DNA from: DATCJA01 sp963814955
Lineage (GTDB): Bacteria > Acidobacteriota > Vicinamibacteria > Vicinamibacterales > UBA2999
NCBI GenBank assembly: GCA_963814955.1
Contig: CAWFEX010000004.1
Span: 124,001 to 188,000 of the forward strand
Reading direction: 5' to 3'
DNA length: 64,000 bases
Numbering within the stretch: the first letter of the stretch is position 1; every line of letters begins with the position of its first letter. Both the position numbers and the translations under genes were made by a program. The notes below the pieces were generated by a model. That model saw only the letters and a list, made by a program, of their open reading frames with translations. It did no database searches and had not been told where the DNA came from. Of the stretch, positions 22,810 through 30,727 are shown one piece after another.

Positions 22810-23838
22810 ATGCCGGTTCGTGATGTCTTGATCATCGGTGCGGGCCCTTCGGGCCTCGCGGCGGCGATTGCCGCGAAACAGCAAGGGCTCGATTACCTCA
22901 TTGTCGAGAAGGGTGTCCTCGTCAACTCGATCTTCCACTTCCCGACGCACATGGTGTACTTCACCACGCCGGAGCTGCTCGAAATTGGAGGTCTGCCGCT
23001 CATCACCCCGTATGACAAGCCGACGCGCCTGGAGTCACTGCGCTACTACCGGCGCGTGGTCGATGCCTACGGCATTCAGATTTCGTTTCACGAGCAGGTG
23101 GTCGACATCACGCGGGAACAGGAGATCTTTGTCGTCACCACCGCGGCCGTCGAACCCGGAGTGGCGCAGAGGGACGGTGCGGTTACCAGACGTGTGAGAG
23201 AAGCGCGGGCGGTCGTGCTGGCCATCGGTTACTACGACATTCCGAACTGTCTGGGCGTGCCTGGCGAGGACCTGCCGCACGTGTCGCACTATTACAAAGA
23301 GCCGCATCCTTACTACCGTCAGCGAGTGGTGATCGTCGGCGGTAAGAATTCCGCGGCTGAAGCGGCGCTGGAACTCTTTCGCGCGGGTGCGCACGTGACG
23401 CTCGTGCACCGCCGGGCCACGCTTGGCGACTCCATCAAATACTGGGTTCGTCCCGACATCGACAATCGAATCAAGGAGGGATCAGTCGCCGCCCGTTTCG
23501 AGACGCGCGTCGTAGAAATCAACCGGACGTCGGTAGTCGTGGAGCCGGTAGCCGGAGGCTCTCAAGCCTCCGGGCGTGAAGAGCTTCCCGCTGACGCCGT
23601 GCTGCTGCTGACCGGCTACAGGCCGGATGTGGACCTGATGCGGCGTGCCGGTATCCGATGCCATGACGAGACGCTGGCGCCCGATCTCGATCCGGAAACG
23701 TTCGAGACGAACGTACCAAACCTGTTCATCGCGGGCGGCGCCGTCGCCGGACGCAACACCGGATCGATTTTCATCGAGAACGGCCGCTTCCACGGCGAGC
23801 GGATCATCAAGGTGCTCGCGGAGCGAATCAAAGGCTGA
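22810..23838 (+). CDS. ypdA: YpdA-like FAD/NAD(P) reductase (putative bacillithiol disulfide reductase family)
   Basis: A protein of 342 aa with DVLIIGAGPSGLAAAIAAK at the start and a second nucleotide-binding VVIVGGKNSAAEAALELF near residue 175. The stretch HMVYFTTPELLEIGGLPL is characteristic of YpdA, the thioredoxin-reductase-like family named bacillithiol disulfide reductase in Firmicutes. No CxxC redox pair is visible, as expected for YpdA. Whether this organism makes bacillithiol cannot be seen here. A perfect 9-bp palindrome (23552-23573) is embedded in the coding sequence at about residues 248-255, apparently as an in-frame insertion in a surface loop. Confidence 0.8.
   Translation: MPVRDVLIIGAGPSGLAAAIAAKQQGLDYLIVEKGVLVNSIFHFPTHMVYFTTPELLEIGGLPLITPYDKPTRLESLRYYRRVVDAYGIQISFHEQVVDITREQEIFVVTTAAVEPGVAQRDGAVTRRVREARAVVLAIGYYDIPNCLGVPGEDLPHVSHYYKEPHPYYRQRVVIVGGKNSAAEAALELFRAGAHVTLVHRRATLGDSIKYWVRPDIDNRIKEGSVAARFETRVVEINRTSVVVEPVAGGSQASGREELPADAVLLLTGYRPDVDLMRRAGIRCHDETLAPDLDPETFETNVPNLFIAGGAVAGRNTGSIFIENGRFHGERIIKVLAERIKG
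23552..23573. repeat. Palindrome inside the ypdA-like gene
   Basis: CCGGAGGCT (23552-23560), loop CTCA, AGCCTCCGG (23565-23573): a perfect 9-bp stem. It encodes AGGSQASG in frame. The core resembles the intergenic palindromes at 29906-29931 and 62023-62040. Confidence 0.7.
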
Positions 23839-23943
23839 TTGTTCGGATGGCTCGGGTCTGGATTGGCGCAGCTCGCCGCACTGACGGCCGTTCTCAGTGT
23901 GATGCTGCGCGACCTGCGTTGAAGACCGAACGATCCGAACCAC
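23839..23943. repeat. Long imperfect inverted arms between two converging genes
   Basis: The left end GTTCGGATGGCTCGGGTCT (23841-23859) is imperfectly complementary to the right end AGACCGAACGATCCGAAC (about 23922-23939). About 60 bases separate the arms. The element fills the gap between the ypdA-like stop (+) and the LON-domain stop (-), so a bidirectional terminator role is possible. Confidence 0.55.
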
Positions 23944-24582
23944 TCAGTGTACGGACTTCCCCTTCCACGACAGTCGTGGAGTAAGTGTCCTCATTTCGAG
24001 CAGATCGATAAGCGCACGACAGCGGGCGAGCACGCCCTCGCGTTCGAGGAGGGCCTGGCGTTCGAGCGGATCGAGCTCGATGTACTGCGCCAGCGCGTTC
24101 ACCAGATCCTCATCCTGCACGGCGGCCGGGAACCTGGGTTCGGCGCCGGCCCGTTCGATGGCGACGGCAATCAGCGCTTCGAGCCGGTGCCGATGCCGAC
24201 GAAGCTCGTTTCGGTGATCCTCTGGCACGCTTTCCGGCAGTGAATCGATCTGAGCGAGCCGGTAGGTTCTCTCGCTGTCGCCCTCTTCACCGGTGATGCG
24301 GAACCGTTCGAGCCCGCGGAGCACGATGTTGAACCTGCCGTCGTTCAGGGGCTCCGCGTGGGTAATGACTCCGGCGCACCCGATCGGGAACACAGGCGGC
24401 CGTCCGTTGTAATCGGCTTCGTAGCCGGGCTGCAGCAGCACCATCCCGATGATGCGGTCGCCGCCGAGCGCGTCACCTACCATGGCCCGGTACCGCGGCT
24501 CGAAGATATGCAGCGGCAGGAACACGTTCGGGAAGAGAACGACGCTGGGAAGAGGGAAGATCGGGATGGTGGGAGGAAGCAT
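23944..24582 (-). CDS. LON substrate-binding (N-terminal) domain protein
   Basis: The product of about 212 aa matches the stand-alone LON N-terminal domain: TIPIFPLPSVVLFPNVFLPLHIFEPRYRAMV at the start, then GDRIIGMVLLQPG, GCAGVITHAEPLNDGRFNIVLRG and a helical C-terminus. There is no ATPase or protease domain. An earlier ATG at 24594 lies inside a repeat element, so I prefer ATG 24582, which begins MLPPTIPIFPLP. Such proteins are widely conserved, sometimes as peptidase-S16-domain proteins, without a defined role. Confidence 0.85.
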   Translation of the reverse strand: MLPPTIPIFPLPSVVLFPNVFLPLHIFEPRYRAMVGDALGGDRIIGMVLLQPGYEADYNGRPPVFPIGCAGVITHAEPLNDGRFNIVLRGLERFRITGEEGDSERTYRLAQIDSLPESVPEDHRNELRRHRHRLEALIAVAIERAGAEPRFPAAVQDEDLVNALAQYIELDPLERQALLEREGVLARCRALIDLLEMRTLTPRLSWKGKSVH

Positions 24583-24585
24583 GAG

Positions 24586-24684
24586 CAAGTGCAAAGTTCA
24601 AAGGGCAAAGTGCAAAGTAAGTGCAAAGTGCAAAGTAGATGAACCTGCCTACTTACTTTTCACTTTGCACTTTGCACTTTGAAG
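24586..24684. repeat. Inverted tandem-word element, CAAAGTG family
   Basis: Left arm: repeated words of the type AAAGTGC / AAAGTTC / AAAGGGC (24586-24638). Right arm (24649-24684): ACTTACTTTTCACTTTGCAC and on, the reverse complement of the same words. The two arms flank GATGAACCTGCC. The element separates the VWA stop from the LON-domain start, both on the minus strand. The same words recur at 48894-48993. Confidence 0.8.
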
Positions 24685-25962
24685 TTAATGTATGGTCCTC
24701 GTCTTCCGGTTCATGTAATCCATCAGAACGTACTGACCAAGGGTATACGGGGTCGTGAAATACGCCTTGCCCCGGCAGATTGCCGCCACGCGACGTACGA
24801 ATGCGACAAGATCGGGGTCGCGCGCCAGCATGAACGTATTGATCATGATGCCGGCCTTCTGGCAGGCATTCACCTCGGCAAACGTCTCGGCAACGATATA
24901 CGGATCGAGTCCGAACGCGTTCTTGTAGATCTGGCCGTCCGGCCGGGTGAGAGCCGACGGCTTTCCGTCGGTCACCATCACAATCTGCCGCATGTCCTTC
25001 TTTTGCCGCTCGAGGATTCGACGCGCCAGCCGCAGTCCTTCGCGCGTATTCGTGTAGTAGGGACCGACGCGGACACGTCCGAGCTGTTTGAGCGGGATCT
25101 CCTCGGCGGAGTCGTGGAACAGCACCGCATGCAGCGAGTCGCCCGCATACTGCGTGCGAATCAGGTGTGCGAGCGCCAGCGCGACGCGCTTGGCGGGGGT
25201 GAAACGATCCTCGCCGTAGAGGATCATGCTGTGGCTGCAGTCGAGCATGATCACGGTCGCGCACGAGCTTTGGTACTCACTCTGCGCGACCATCAAGTCC
25301 TGGTAGTCGACGTCGATGACGAAGGGGTCTGGGGTGCCTGACCCGGTGCGCTGGACGGCGTTGAGGATGGTGCTGCTCGGGTCGAGATTCAACGTGTCAC
25401 CGAACTCGTACGGCTTCGGCGCCGCTGTCGCTTCGACGCCGGTCGCGAGATGGCGCGTGTCGTGCCGACCTGCACTGCTGCGCCCGACCGATCCAAGCAG
25501 ATCGCGCAGCGCCCGATAGCCGAGAAAGTCGAGCGCCTTGTCGGTAACCTCGAACTTGACCGGAGCCGAGTCTTCGCCGGTTCCACCGCCGGTTCCCTCG
25601 CGCCATTCACGCTCCTGGTCGAGATCGGGCGCAGACGTGATGAAGCCCCTCTCCATCATGCGCTCGATGATCTGCTGAATCAGATCCTCGAGCTGCTGGC
25701 GTGCGCCCTCCTGGTCGCCGTCCGCGGGTTCACCCAGAAGCCGCTCGAGTGCCTCTTCCGAGAGGACACCGCCGCTGAAGAGCGCTTCGAGGATGGCGTC
25801 GTGCAGGGCCTGCATCGATCGATCCTCGTCGCCATCGGACGGATCACCCCACGGATTGCTGAACCCGCTCGAAAGGAGCAAGTCGGACAGCTTCGACACG
25901 AGATCTTCGAGATCGATCTCGTCGAGCAGGTCACCCGTGTATTTCGTGTACCGGTATTTCAC
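24685..25962 (-). CDS. VWA-domain protein paired with a MoxR-type ATPase
   Basis: A protein of 425 aa. The first 240 residues are acidic and helical (DLLDEIDLEDLVSKLSDLLL; LEDLIQQIIERMMERGF). The C-terminal half is a von Willebrand factor A domain with a MIDAS of VIMLDCSHSM (DxSxS, near residue 245) and VMVTDGKPSA later. It follows the MoxR gene by 31 bases on the same strand. In MoxR/VWA systems the ATPase remodels a client through the metal-binding VWA partner. The client here is unknown. Confidence 0.82.
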   Translation of the reverse strand: MKYRYTKYTGDLLDEIDLEDLVSKLSDLLLSSGFSNPWGDPSDGDEDRSMQALHDAILEALFSGGVLSEEALERLLGEPADGDQEGARQQLEDLIQQIIERMMERGFITSAPDLDQEREWREGTGGGTGEDSAPVKFEVTDKALDFLGYRALRDLLGSVGRSSAGRHDTRHLATGVEATAAPKPYEFGDTLNLDPSSTILNAVQRTGSGTPDPFVIDVDYQDLMVAQSEYQSSCATVIMLDCSHSMILYGEDRFTPAKRVALALAHLIRTQYAGDSLHAVLFHDSAEEIPLKQLGRVRVGPYYTNTREGLRLARRILERQKKDMRQIVMVTDGKPSALTRPDGQIYKNAFGLDPYIVAETFAEVNACQKAGIMINTFMLARDPDLVAFVRRVAAICRGKAYFTTPYTLGQYVLMDYMNRKTRTIH

Positions 25963-25971
25963 AGCCAGTAG

Positions 25972-25993
25972 CAGGAGGCGTTCAGGCCTCCTG
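25972..25993. repeat. Perfect palindrome between MoxR and VWA genes
   Basis: CAGGAGGC (25972-25979) and GCCTCCTG (25986-25993) flank GTTCAG. It occupies nearly the whole spacer between the MoxR stop and the VWA start and could attenuate or stabilise the shared transcript. It resembles the other AGGC/GCCT palindromes in this window. Confidence 0.65.
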
Positions 25994-27505
25994 TCAGTTG
26001 TAGTACTTCTTCTTCCCGCCAGCCGGCAGCGGCGTGTCCGCCGTGAATGCGGCTTCTCGTGTGACCGGCCGCCGTACGGGCGTCTCCGCCGCGTGGTAGC
26101 CGCGCTCGTCGCTGCGGCCGATCTTCTTCAGCGCGTACAGGCCCTCGAGAACGAAATCGACGCCGGCCGCCAGCAGCGGCACTGAGGCGTTGGCGGGGAT
26201 GCCCGCTGAATGCGCCAGCTCCACCAGTCCCTGCACTTCGCGGGCCCGGGCGACGAGCTCCTGCCCGCTCGTCGAATCAGACAGCTGCAGGCTGCCGCCG
26301 AGATCGAACCACTCGATCACCTGGCGCGTCTCGAGATGCGAGAGATACCCGTCGGCGACGGTGCCGACGGCTGCTCTCACCAGTTCGCGAGCGACGGTCT
26401 CGGCGCCCTTCAGCTCTCCCTCGTATTCGAGCTCGAACTTGCCGGTCATCGACGGAAGCGCCGCGTAAATGTCGGTGACGCGCGCGACAGCCGTCTCTTC
26501 GTCATTGGTCAGCGCGCGGCGCTCAGCATTTGAGACGACGTTCTCGATAACCGAGATCGGCAGCCGCTGGCTCACGCCTGAGCGTTTGTCGATACGTCGG
26601 TCCTGCCGCGCTTGAAACGCGATCTCCTCGACGATTTCAGCGACGAAGCTCGGCACCTCGGTGTGCACGTCGGCACTGCTGCGGCGCAGCCACGCCTCCT
26701 GTGCGGTGATCCGCATGCCTTCGGTGCGACCGGCCGGATAATGCGTGCGGATTTCCGATCCGATTCGATCCTTGAGCGGAGTGATGATCTTGCCGCGGGC
26801 CGTGTAGTCCTCCGGATTTGCCGTGAACGCCATCAGGACGTCGAGCGGCAGCCGCACCGGGTAACCCTTAATCTGAACGTCGCCTTCCTGCAGGATGTTG
26901 AAGAGTCCGACCTGAATCTTGCCGGCAAGGTCGGGCAGCTCGTTGATCGCAAAGATCCCGCGATTCGCGCGTGGCAGCAACCCGTAGTGCATGGTCAGCT
27001 CGTTCGACAGCTGCAGCCCCGACTTCGCGGCCTTGATCGGATCGATGTCGCCAACCATGTCGGCGATGGTCACATCCGGCGTCGCGAGCTTCTCGACGTA
27101 GCGCGCATCGCGCGGCAGCCAGGCAATCGGCGTGTCATCGCCTTCGGCTGCAATCCGGCTTCTGCAGGCGCGACAGATTGGCGCAAGAGGGTCGTCATTG
27201 ATCTCGCACCCCGGCATCACCGGAATGGATTCGTCGAGGAGCGTGACGAGCGCCCGCAGCAGGCGCGTTTTCGCCTGACCGCGCAGGCCGAGAAGGATGA
27301 AGTTGTGGCGCGACAGCAGCGCGTTGATGAGCTGCGGCACTACCGTGTCGTCGTAGCCGACGATGCCGGGGAAGAGCGGCTCGCCGGCGCGCAGCTTGCG
27401 GATCAGGTTCTGTCGCGCCTCCTCGTGGACGTTGCGGCGTGAAACGGTGCCGCCTTCGACGGCGCGCCGCAAAGCGCCAAGTGTCGCCGCCATGGGATTG
27501 GGCAT
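25994..27505 (-). CDS. MoxR/magnesium-chelatase-like AAA+ ATPase
   Basis: A protein of 503 aa. The P-loop is LLGLRGQAKTRLLRAL near residues 72-87, a variant that seems typical of this subgroup. Further AAA+ elements are RGIFAINELPDLAGKIQVGL (Walker B region with a following pore loop) and DVLMAFTANPEDYTARGKII (sensor 1). A small Cys cluster (CEIND...CRACRSRI) sits after the P-loop. The extended helical C-terminal region runs from about residue 330. It heads a two-gene operon with the VWA gene. The biological client is unknown. It is distinct from the CoxD-like ATPase at 40590. Confidence 0.82.
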   Translation of the reverse strand: MPNPMAATLGALRRAVEGGTVSRRNVHEEARQNLIRKLRAGEPLFPGIVGYDDTVVPQLINALLSRHNFILLGLRGQAKTRLLRALVTLLDESIPVMPGCEINDDPLAPICRACRSRIAAEGDDTPIAWLPRDARYVEKLATPDVTIADMVGDIDPIKAAKSGLQLSNELTMHYGLLPRANRGIFAINELPDLAGKIQVGLFNILQEGDVQIKGYPVRLPLDVLMAFTANPEDYTARGKIITPLKDRIGSEIRTHYPAGRTEGMRITAQEAWLRRSSADVHTEVPSFVAEIVEEIAFQARQDRRIDKRSGVSQRLPISVIENVVSNAERRALTNDEETAVARVTDIYAALPSMTGKFELEYEGELKGAETVARELVRAAVGTVADGYLSHLETRQVIEWFDLGGSLQLSDSTSGQELVARAREVQGLVELAHSAGIPANASVPLLAAGVDFVLEGLYALKKIGRSDERGYHAAETPVRRPVTREAAFTADTPLPAGGKKKYYN

Positions 27506-27517
27506 AATCGGATTCTA

Positions 27518-27608
27518 TCAAGTCACAAGTCACAAGGCTCAACTCACCAGGCACAAATCACAAATCCCGAATCACCAATCGCGAATTACAAAATCAGCAA
27601 TCACCACA
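27518..27608. repeat. Tandem-word element (AAGTCACA / AAATCACA words)
   Basis: The sequence between the divergent MoxR and GDPD genes is almost wholly made of variants of one word: CAAGTCACAAGTCACAAGGC, then AAATCACAAATCCCGAATCACC. No inverted second arm is clear. It covers the region where both promoters would be expected. Confidence 0.6.
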
Positions 27609-27642
27609 CGAGGTGTCGCAAGGATCTACACTCTTCCTACGC

Positions 27643-28431
27643 GTGAGTTTTTTTCGGTACTCGACGCCGCTGGTTTTTGCGCACCGTGGCGGCTGCGCGC
27701 TCGGTCCGGAGAACACGCTGGCGGCATTCGACCTGGGCATGAAGGCAGGCGCCGACGGCCTCGAGCTGGACGTCCACCTCTCAGCCGACGGCGTGCCGGT
27801 GGTCCATCACGACCGGACGCTCGACCGGACCACGTCGGGGTCGGGTCCGATCGCCGCGCAAACCACCGAGAATCTGCGGCGGGTCGATGCCGGTTGCCGA
27901 TTCGCCACTGGCGGCGCGTTTCCGTTTCGTAATCACGGCATCGGAGTTCCGACCCTGGCTGAGGTGCTGCGGCGGTATCCGGATGCACAGCTCATCGTTG
28001 AAATGAAGGTCGATTCCGTTGCAATGGGAGAAGCGGTCGCCCGTGAAGTGCGCCTTGCGGGAGCCGCCGAGCGTGTCTGTGCCGCCGGGTACGGCTCACG
28101 GAGTGCCGCCGCGGCACGGGCGGCCCTGCCCGAGATGGCGACCAGCGCCTGCCACGGAGAGGTGCGGCTGGCTGTCTATCGAACGTGGGCGCGTTGGCCG
28201 GTTCGGCGCGCGCCGTACGGCGGATATCAGGTGCCGGAGCTGAACGGCGTCACACGCATCGTCTCGCGACGTTTCGTTCGATACGCGCACGACGCGGGAT
28301 TCAAGGTGCAAGTCTGGGTCGTGAATGATGAGCCGGATATGCGCCGGTTGCTCGAGTGGGGGGTTGACGGCTTGATCAGCGACCGGCCGGACCTCGCGGG
28401 TCGCATTCGCGATTCGTTCGTGAGCACATGA
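27643..28431 (+). CDS. Glycerophosphodiester phosphodiesterase family protein
   Basis: This enzyme family hydrolyses glycerophosphodiesters to glycerol 3-phosphate and an alcohol. The product of about 262 aa has the catalytic motifs FAHRGG and GPENTLAAF near the start, ELDVHLSADGVPVVHHD (metal-binding Glu/Asp and His), and IVEMKVD. The C-terminus has VQVWVVNDEPDMRRLLEWGVDGLISDRPD, the classic GDPD end. I prefer GTG 27643, because the protein then opens directly with MSFFRYSTPLVFAHRGG. An upstream GTG at 27613 would add 10 residues. No signal peptide is evident, so it is probably cytoplasmic. Confidence 0.87.
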   Translation: MSFFRYSTPLVFAHRGGCALGPENTLAAFDLGMKAGADGLELDVHLSADGVPVVHHDRTLDRTTSGSGPIAAQTTENLRRVDAGCRFATGGAFPFRNHGIGVPTLAEVLRRYPDAQLIVEMKVDSVAMGEAVAREVRLAGAAERVCAAGYGSRSAAAARAALPEMATSACHGEVRLAVYRTWARWPVRRAPYGGYQVPELNGVTRIVSRRFVRYAHDAGFKVQVWVVNDEPDMRRLLEWGVDGLISDRPDLAGRIRDSFVST

Positions 28432-29384
28432 AGCCGCCCTCGCTGCGCGACGTCGAATCTGCACGGTCGCGTGTGTACGCACATGTGAGGCCCACGCCGC
28501 TCATCCACTATCCGTTGCTCGATGCGTGGACTGGCTGCGAAACATGGGTCAAGCACGAGAATCACAATCCGACGGGCGCCTTCAAAATTCGCGGTGGCTT
28601 GAATCTGGTCGCGCAGCTCACACCAGAGGAGCGCCGCCGCGGCGTAGTGAGCGCCAGCACCGGCAATCACGGCCAGTCGATCGCGTTTGCCTGCCGCGCT
28701 CACGGCGTCTCGTGCCACATCTACGTGCCCGTTGGCAGCAACCCGGACAAGATGGCCGCAATGCGGGCGCTTGGCGCGACAGTCGTTGAGTACGGGCGTG
28801 ATTTCGACGAGGCACGCGAGCGCGTCGAGATGCTCGCGCCACGTGAAGGCTGGCGCTACGTGCACTCCGCGAACGAGCCGCATCTCATTGCAGGCGTCGG
28901 TACGCTTGCGCTCGAGATTTTCGACGAGCTTCCTGATGTCGAGGCCATCTTCACGCCGGTGGGCGGCGGCAGCGGTGCCTCCGGCTGCTGCATCGTCCGC
29001 TCGGGACGCGGGTCGCGTGCCCGGGTCGTCGGCGTCCAGGCGTCGGGAGCAGACGCATTCGCACGGTCATGGCGCGGACCGGCGCGCGTGGAGACAGATC
29101 GCGTCGCAACCATTGCCGACGGCATGGCCACGCGGATGACCTACGACCTCACGTTTTCAATTCTCAAGAACCAATTGGACGAGGTTGTCACGCTCGACGA
29201 AGATGAGTTGAAGGATGCCGTACGCGCGGCGTTGCAGCTGACGCACAACCTCGCCGAACCCGCCGGAGCGGCCCCTCTGGCCGCCGCCCGCAGGACGACG
29301 CCTGAGCTTGCAGGACGGAAGGTCGTCTGCGTCATGACTGGAGGCAACATCGATATGACAACGCTCCGTATGGTTCTCAGTTGA
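28428..29384 (+). CDS. Threonine/serine dehydratase family PLP enzyme
   Basis: A fold type II PLP enzyme of 318 aa. The PLP Lys is in NPTGAFKIRGGLNL (near residue 49), SASTGNHGQSIAFA binds the phosphate/substrate carboxylate, and the Gly loop is TPVGGGSGASG. It lacks the C-terminal ACT regulatory domain of biosynthetic IlvA, so it resembles catabolic threonine dehydratases, serine racemases or hydroxyaspartate dehydratases. It overlaps the GDPD gene by 4 bases (ATGA), an unusual functional pairing. Confidence 0.82.
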   Translation: MKPPSLRDVESARSRVYAHVRPTPLIHYPLLDAWTGCETWVKHENHNPTGAFKIRGGLNLVAQLTPEERRRGVVSASTGNHGQSIAFACRAHGVSCHIYVPVGSNPDKMAAMRALGATVVEYGRDFDEARERVEMLAPREGWRYVHSANEPHLIAGVGTLALEIFDELPDVEAIFTPVGGGSGASGCCIVRSGRGSRARVVGVQASGADAFARSWRGPARVETDRVATIADGMATRMTYDLTFSILKNQLDEVVTLDEDELKDAVRAALQLTHNLAEPAGAAPLAAARRTTPELAGRKVVCVMTGGNIDMTTLRMVLS

Positions 29385-29442
29385 TTTAATACGGAGGAAT
29401 CGGGCACGATAGGCGGCTGTCTTCTTTTCAGGAGGGCTCGAG

Positions 29443-29898
29443 ATGCGGAGATTCAAGATCTACACGACGTGCGCGGTGGTCGCCTTGGCGGCCGCCGTTG
29501 CGACGGCGCAGGCGCCTGCGAAAATCGCCACGCTGCAGGATCACATGGCGCTCATGAAGTCGAACGCGCAGGCCAACGGCACGCTGAACAAGGCTGTCGG
29601 ATCGGGCGACTTCGCGGGAGCGCGAATGCAGGTCACGACACTTCGTCAGAACCTGACGACGCTCCAGACGTTTTGGATGGAAAAGAAGAATGCCGAGGCG
29701 GTCAAGGTGGTGAAGGAGGGCCTCGGCAGACTCGACGCGCTCGACAAGATGCTTGCGGCGCCGGCACCCGATCAAGCCGCCACGCAGGCAGCCGCCAAGG
29801 AATTCGGCGGCAACACGTGCGGCGCGTGCCACAAGATGTTGCGGGAGGGTGACGCCCAGACCGGATTCCGGTTCCAGGCCGCGGCGAATCCGTTTTAG
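29443..29898 (+). CDS. Secreted cytochrome c'-like protein
   Basis: A strong AGGAGGG precedes ATG 29443. The product of 151 aa has a signal peptide ending near residue 24 (VATAQA) and a helical mature domain. The single haem site TCGACHKML is near the C-terminus, as in class II (c') cytochromes, where CxxCH follows a four-helix bundle. The role is periplasmic electron transfer or NO/CO binding; the sequence does not distinguish these. Confidence 0.78.
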   Translation: MRRFKIYTTCAVVALAAAVATAQAPAKIATLQDHMALMKSNAQANGTLNKAVGSGDFAGARMQVTTLRQNLTTLQTFWMEKKNAEAVKVVKEGLGRLDALDKMLAAPAPDQAATQAAAKEFGGNTCGACHKMLREGDAQTGFRFQAAANPF

Positions 29899-29900
29899 TT

Positions 29901-29938
29901 CTAGCAGCGCGCAGGCTCAAGCCTGCGCGCTACGCTAG
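29901..29938. repeat. Compound palindrome, AGGCTcaAGCCT family
   Basis: AGCGCGCAGGCT (29906-29917), CA, AGCCTGCGCGCT (29920-29931): a perfect 12-bp stem, flanked by CTAGC (29901-29905) and GCTAG (29934-29938). It lies between the converging cytochrome c' and uracil-DNA glycosylase genes. A related copy, including the CTAC-CTAG flank, is at 62023-62051. Confidence 0.8.
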
Positions 29939-30673
29939 TTTGATTAGCCGTTTCGCCTTCCTGAAGATGCTCTCCATCATCCGGGCCGTCAGCTTTCCCG
30001 TATTGGTGTTCTGACGGCTCGGGTGGTAGCAGCCCATGACGACCGGCATGTCGTGCCCGGGACGCACGCACACGCCGTGGCCGAACTGCGGCTTGGGCGA
30101 AAGCGCGACACCGCGCCTCCGCAAGAGCTGCAGCCATGCGTCGAATCCTATCTTGCCAAGTGCCACGACGACGCGGATGCGAGTGAGGTGTTCCACTTCC
30201 GCGTCGAGATGATCCAGGCAGCGCGCAATCTCTTCCGGCCGTGGCTTGTTCTCGGGCGGGGCGCAGCGGACCGCCGACAGGATGTATGCATCGTGCAGCC
30301 GCAGGCCGTCATCCGGGTGCCGCGACGTGGGGATGTTTGCGAAACCCGTCCGATGAAGGGCTGACATCAGGAAGTCGCCGGAACCGTCGCCTGTAAACGG
30401 CCGTCCCGTACGATTGGCGCCATGCGCCGCCGGCGCCAGGCCGACGAGCAGTAGCCGCGCATCCGGATCGCCAAACCCGGGAACAGGCCGACCCCAGTAG
30501 CGATCGTCGCGATGGGCGCGTTTCTTCTCCTGCGCCACGCGTTCGCAATACGCTCTCAGTCGCGGGCAGCGTTCACACGACACAATCGACGAGTGGACGT
30601 GGGCAAGCTGAGGCGGAAGGTCGATGCCGTGTCGGCGCGTCACGTGCAAAGGAAGGTCTGGTGCAGTTTTCAT
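29930..30673 (-). CDS. Family 5 uracil-DNA glycosylase (UDGb)
   Basis: This is a DNA repair enzyme that removes uracil and other deaminated bases. The 247-aa product has the Fe-S cysteines CERCPRLRAYC near residue 33, motif A GLAPAAHGANRTGRPFTGD, a further Cys in SAVRCAPPENKP, and motif B-like GCYHPSRQNTNTGKL. The motif A Asn seen in family 4-type enzymes is absent, as is usual for family 5. A palindromic repeat overlaps its 3' end. Confidence 0.88.
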   Translation of the reverse strand: MKTAPDLPLHVTRRHGIDLPPQLAHVHSSIVSCERCPRLRAYCERVAQEKKRAHRDDRYWGRPVPGFGDPDARLLLVGLAPAAHGANRTGRPFTGDGSGDFLMSALHRTGFANIPTSRHPDDGLRLHDAYILSAVRCAPPENKPRPEEIARCLDHLDAEVEHLTRIRVVVALGKIGFDAWLQLLRRRGVALSPKPQFGHGVCVRPGHDMPVVMGCYHPSRQNTNTGKLTARMMESIFRKAKRLIKLA

Positions 30674-30691
30674 CGTGCGATCAACGAAGGG

Positions 30692-30697
30692 TAAAAT
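30692..30697 (+). promoter_or_regulatory. Possible -10 element (TAAAAT) for aceE
   Basis: TAAAAT is conspicuous in the 54-base gap between the divergent glycosylase and aceE starts. No good -35 match sits 16-18 bases upstream (TTTTCA lies 19 away). Only weak support. Confidence 0.3.
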
Positions 30698-30727
30698 AGT
30701 AGGTTGTTCTCAGTGGTGAAGAGGTAC

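Noticed and set aside
22810..23838. Thioredoxin reductase
   Set aside because: The CxxC redox pair of thioredoxin reductase is missing. The sequence fits YpdA better.
24586..24684. CRISPR-like array
   Set aside because: The repeated words are 6-9 bases, imperfect and without unique spacers of constant length, and the second half is inverted. This is not a CRISPR array.
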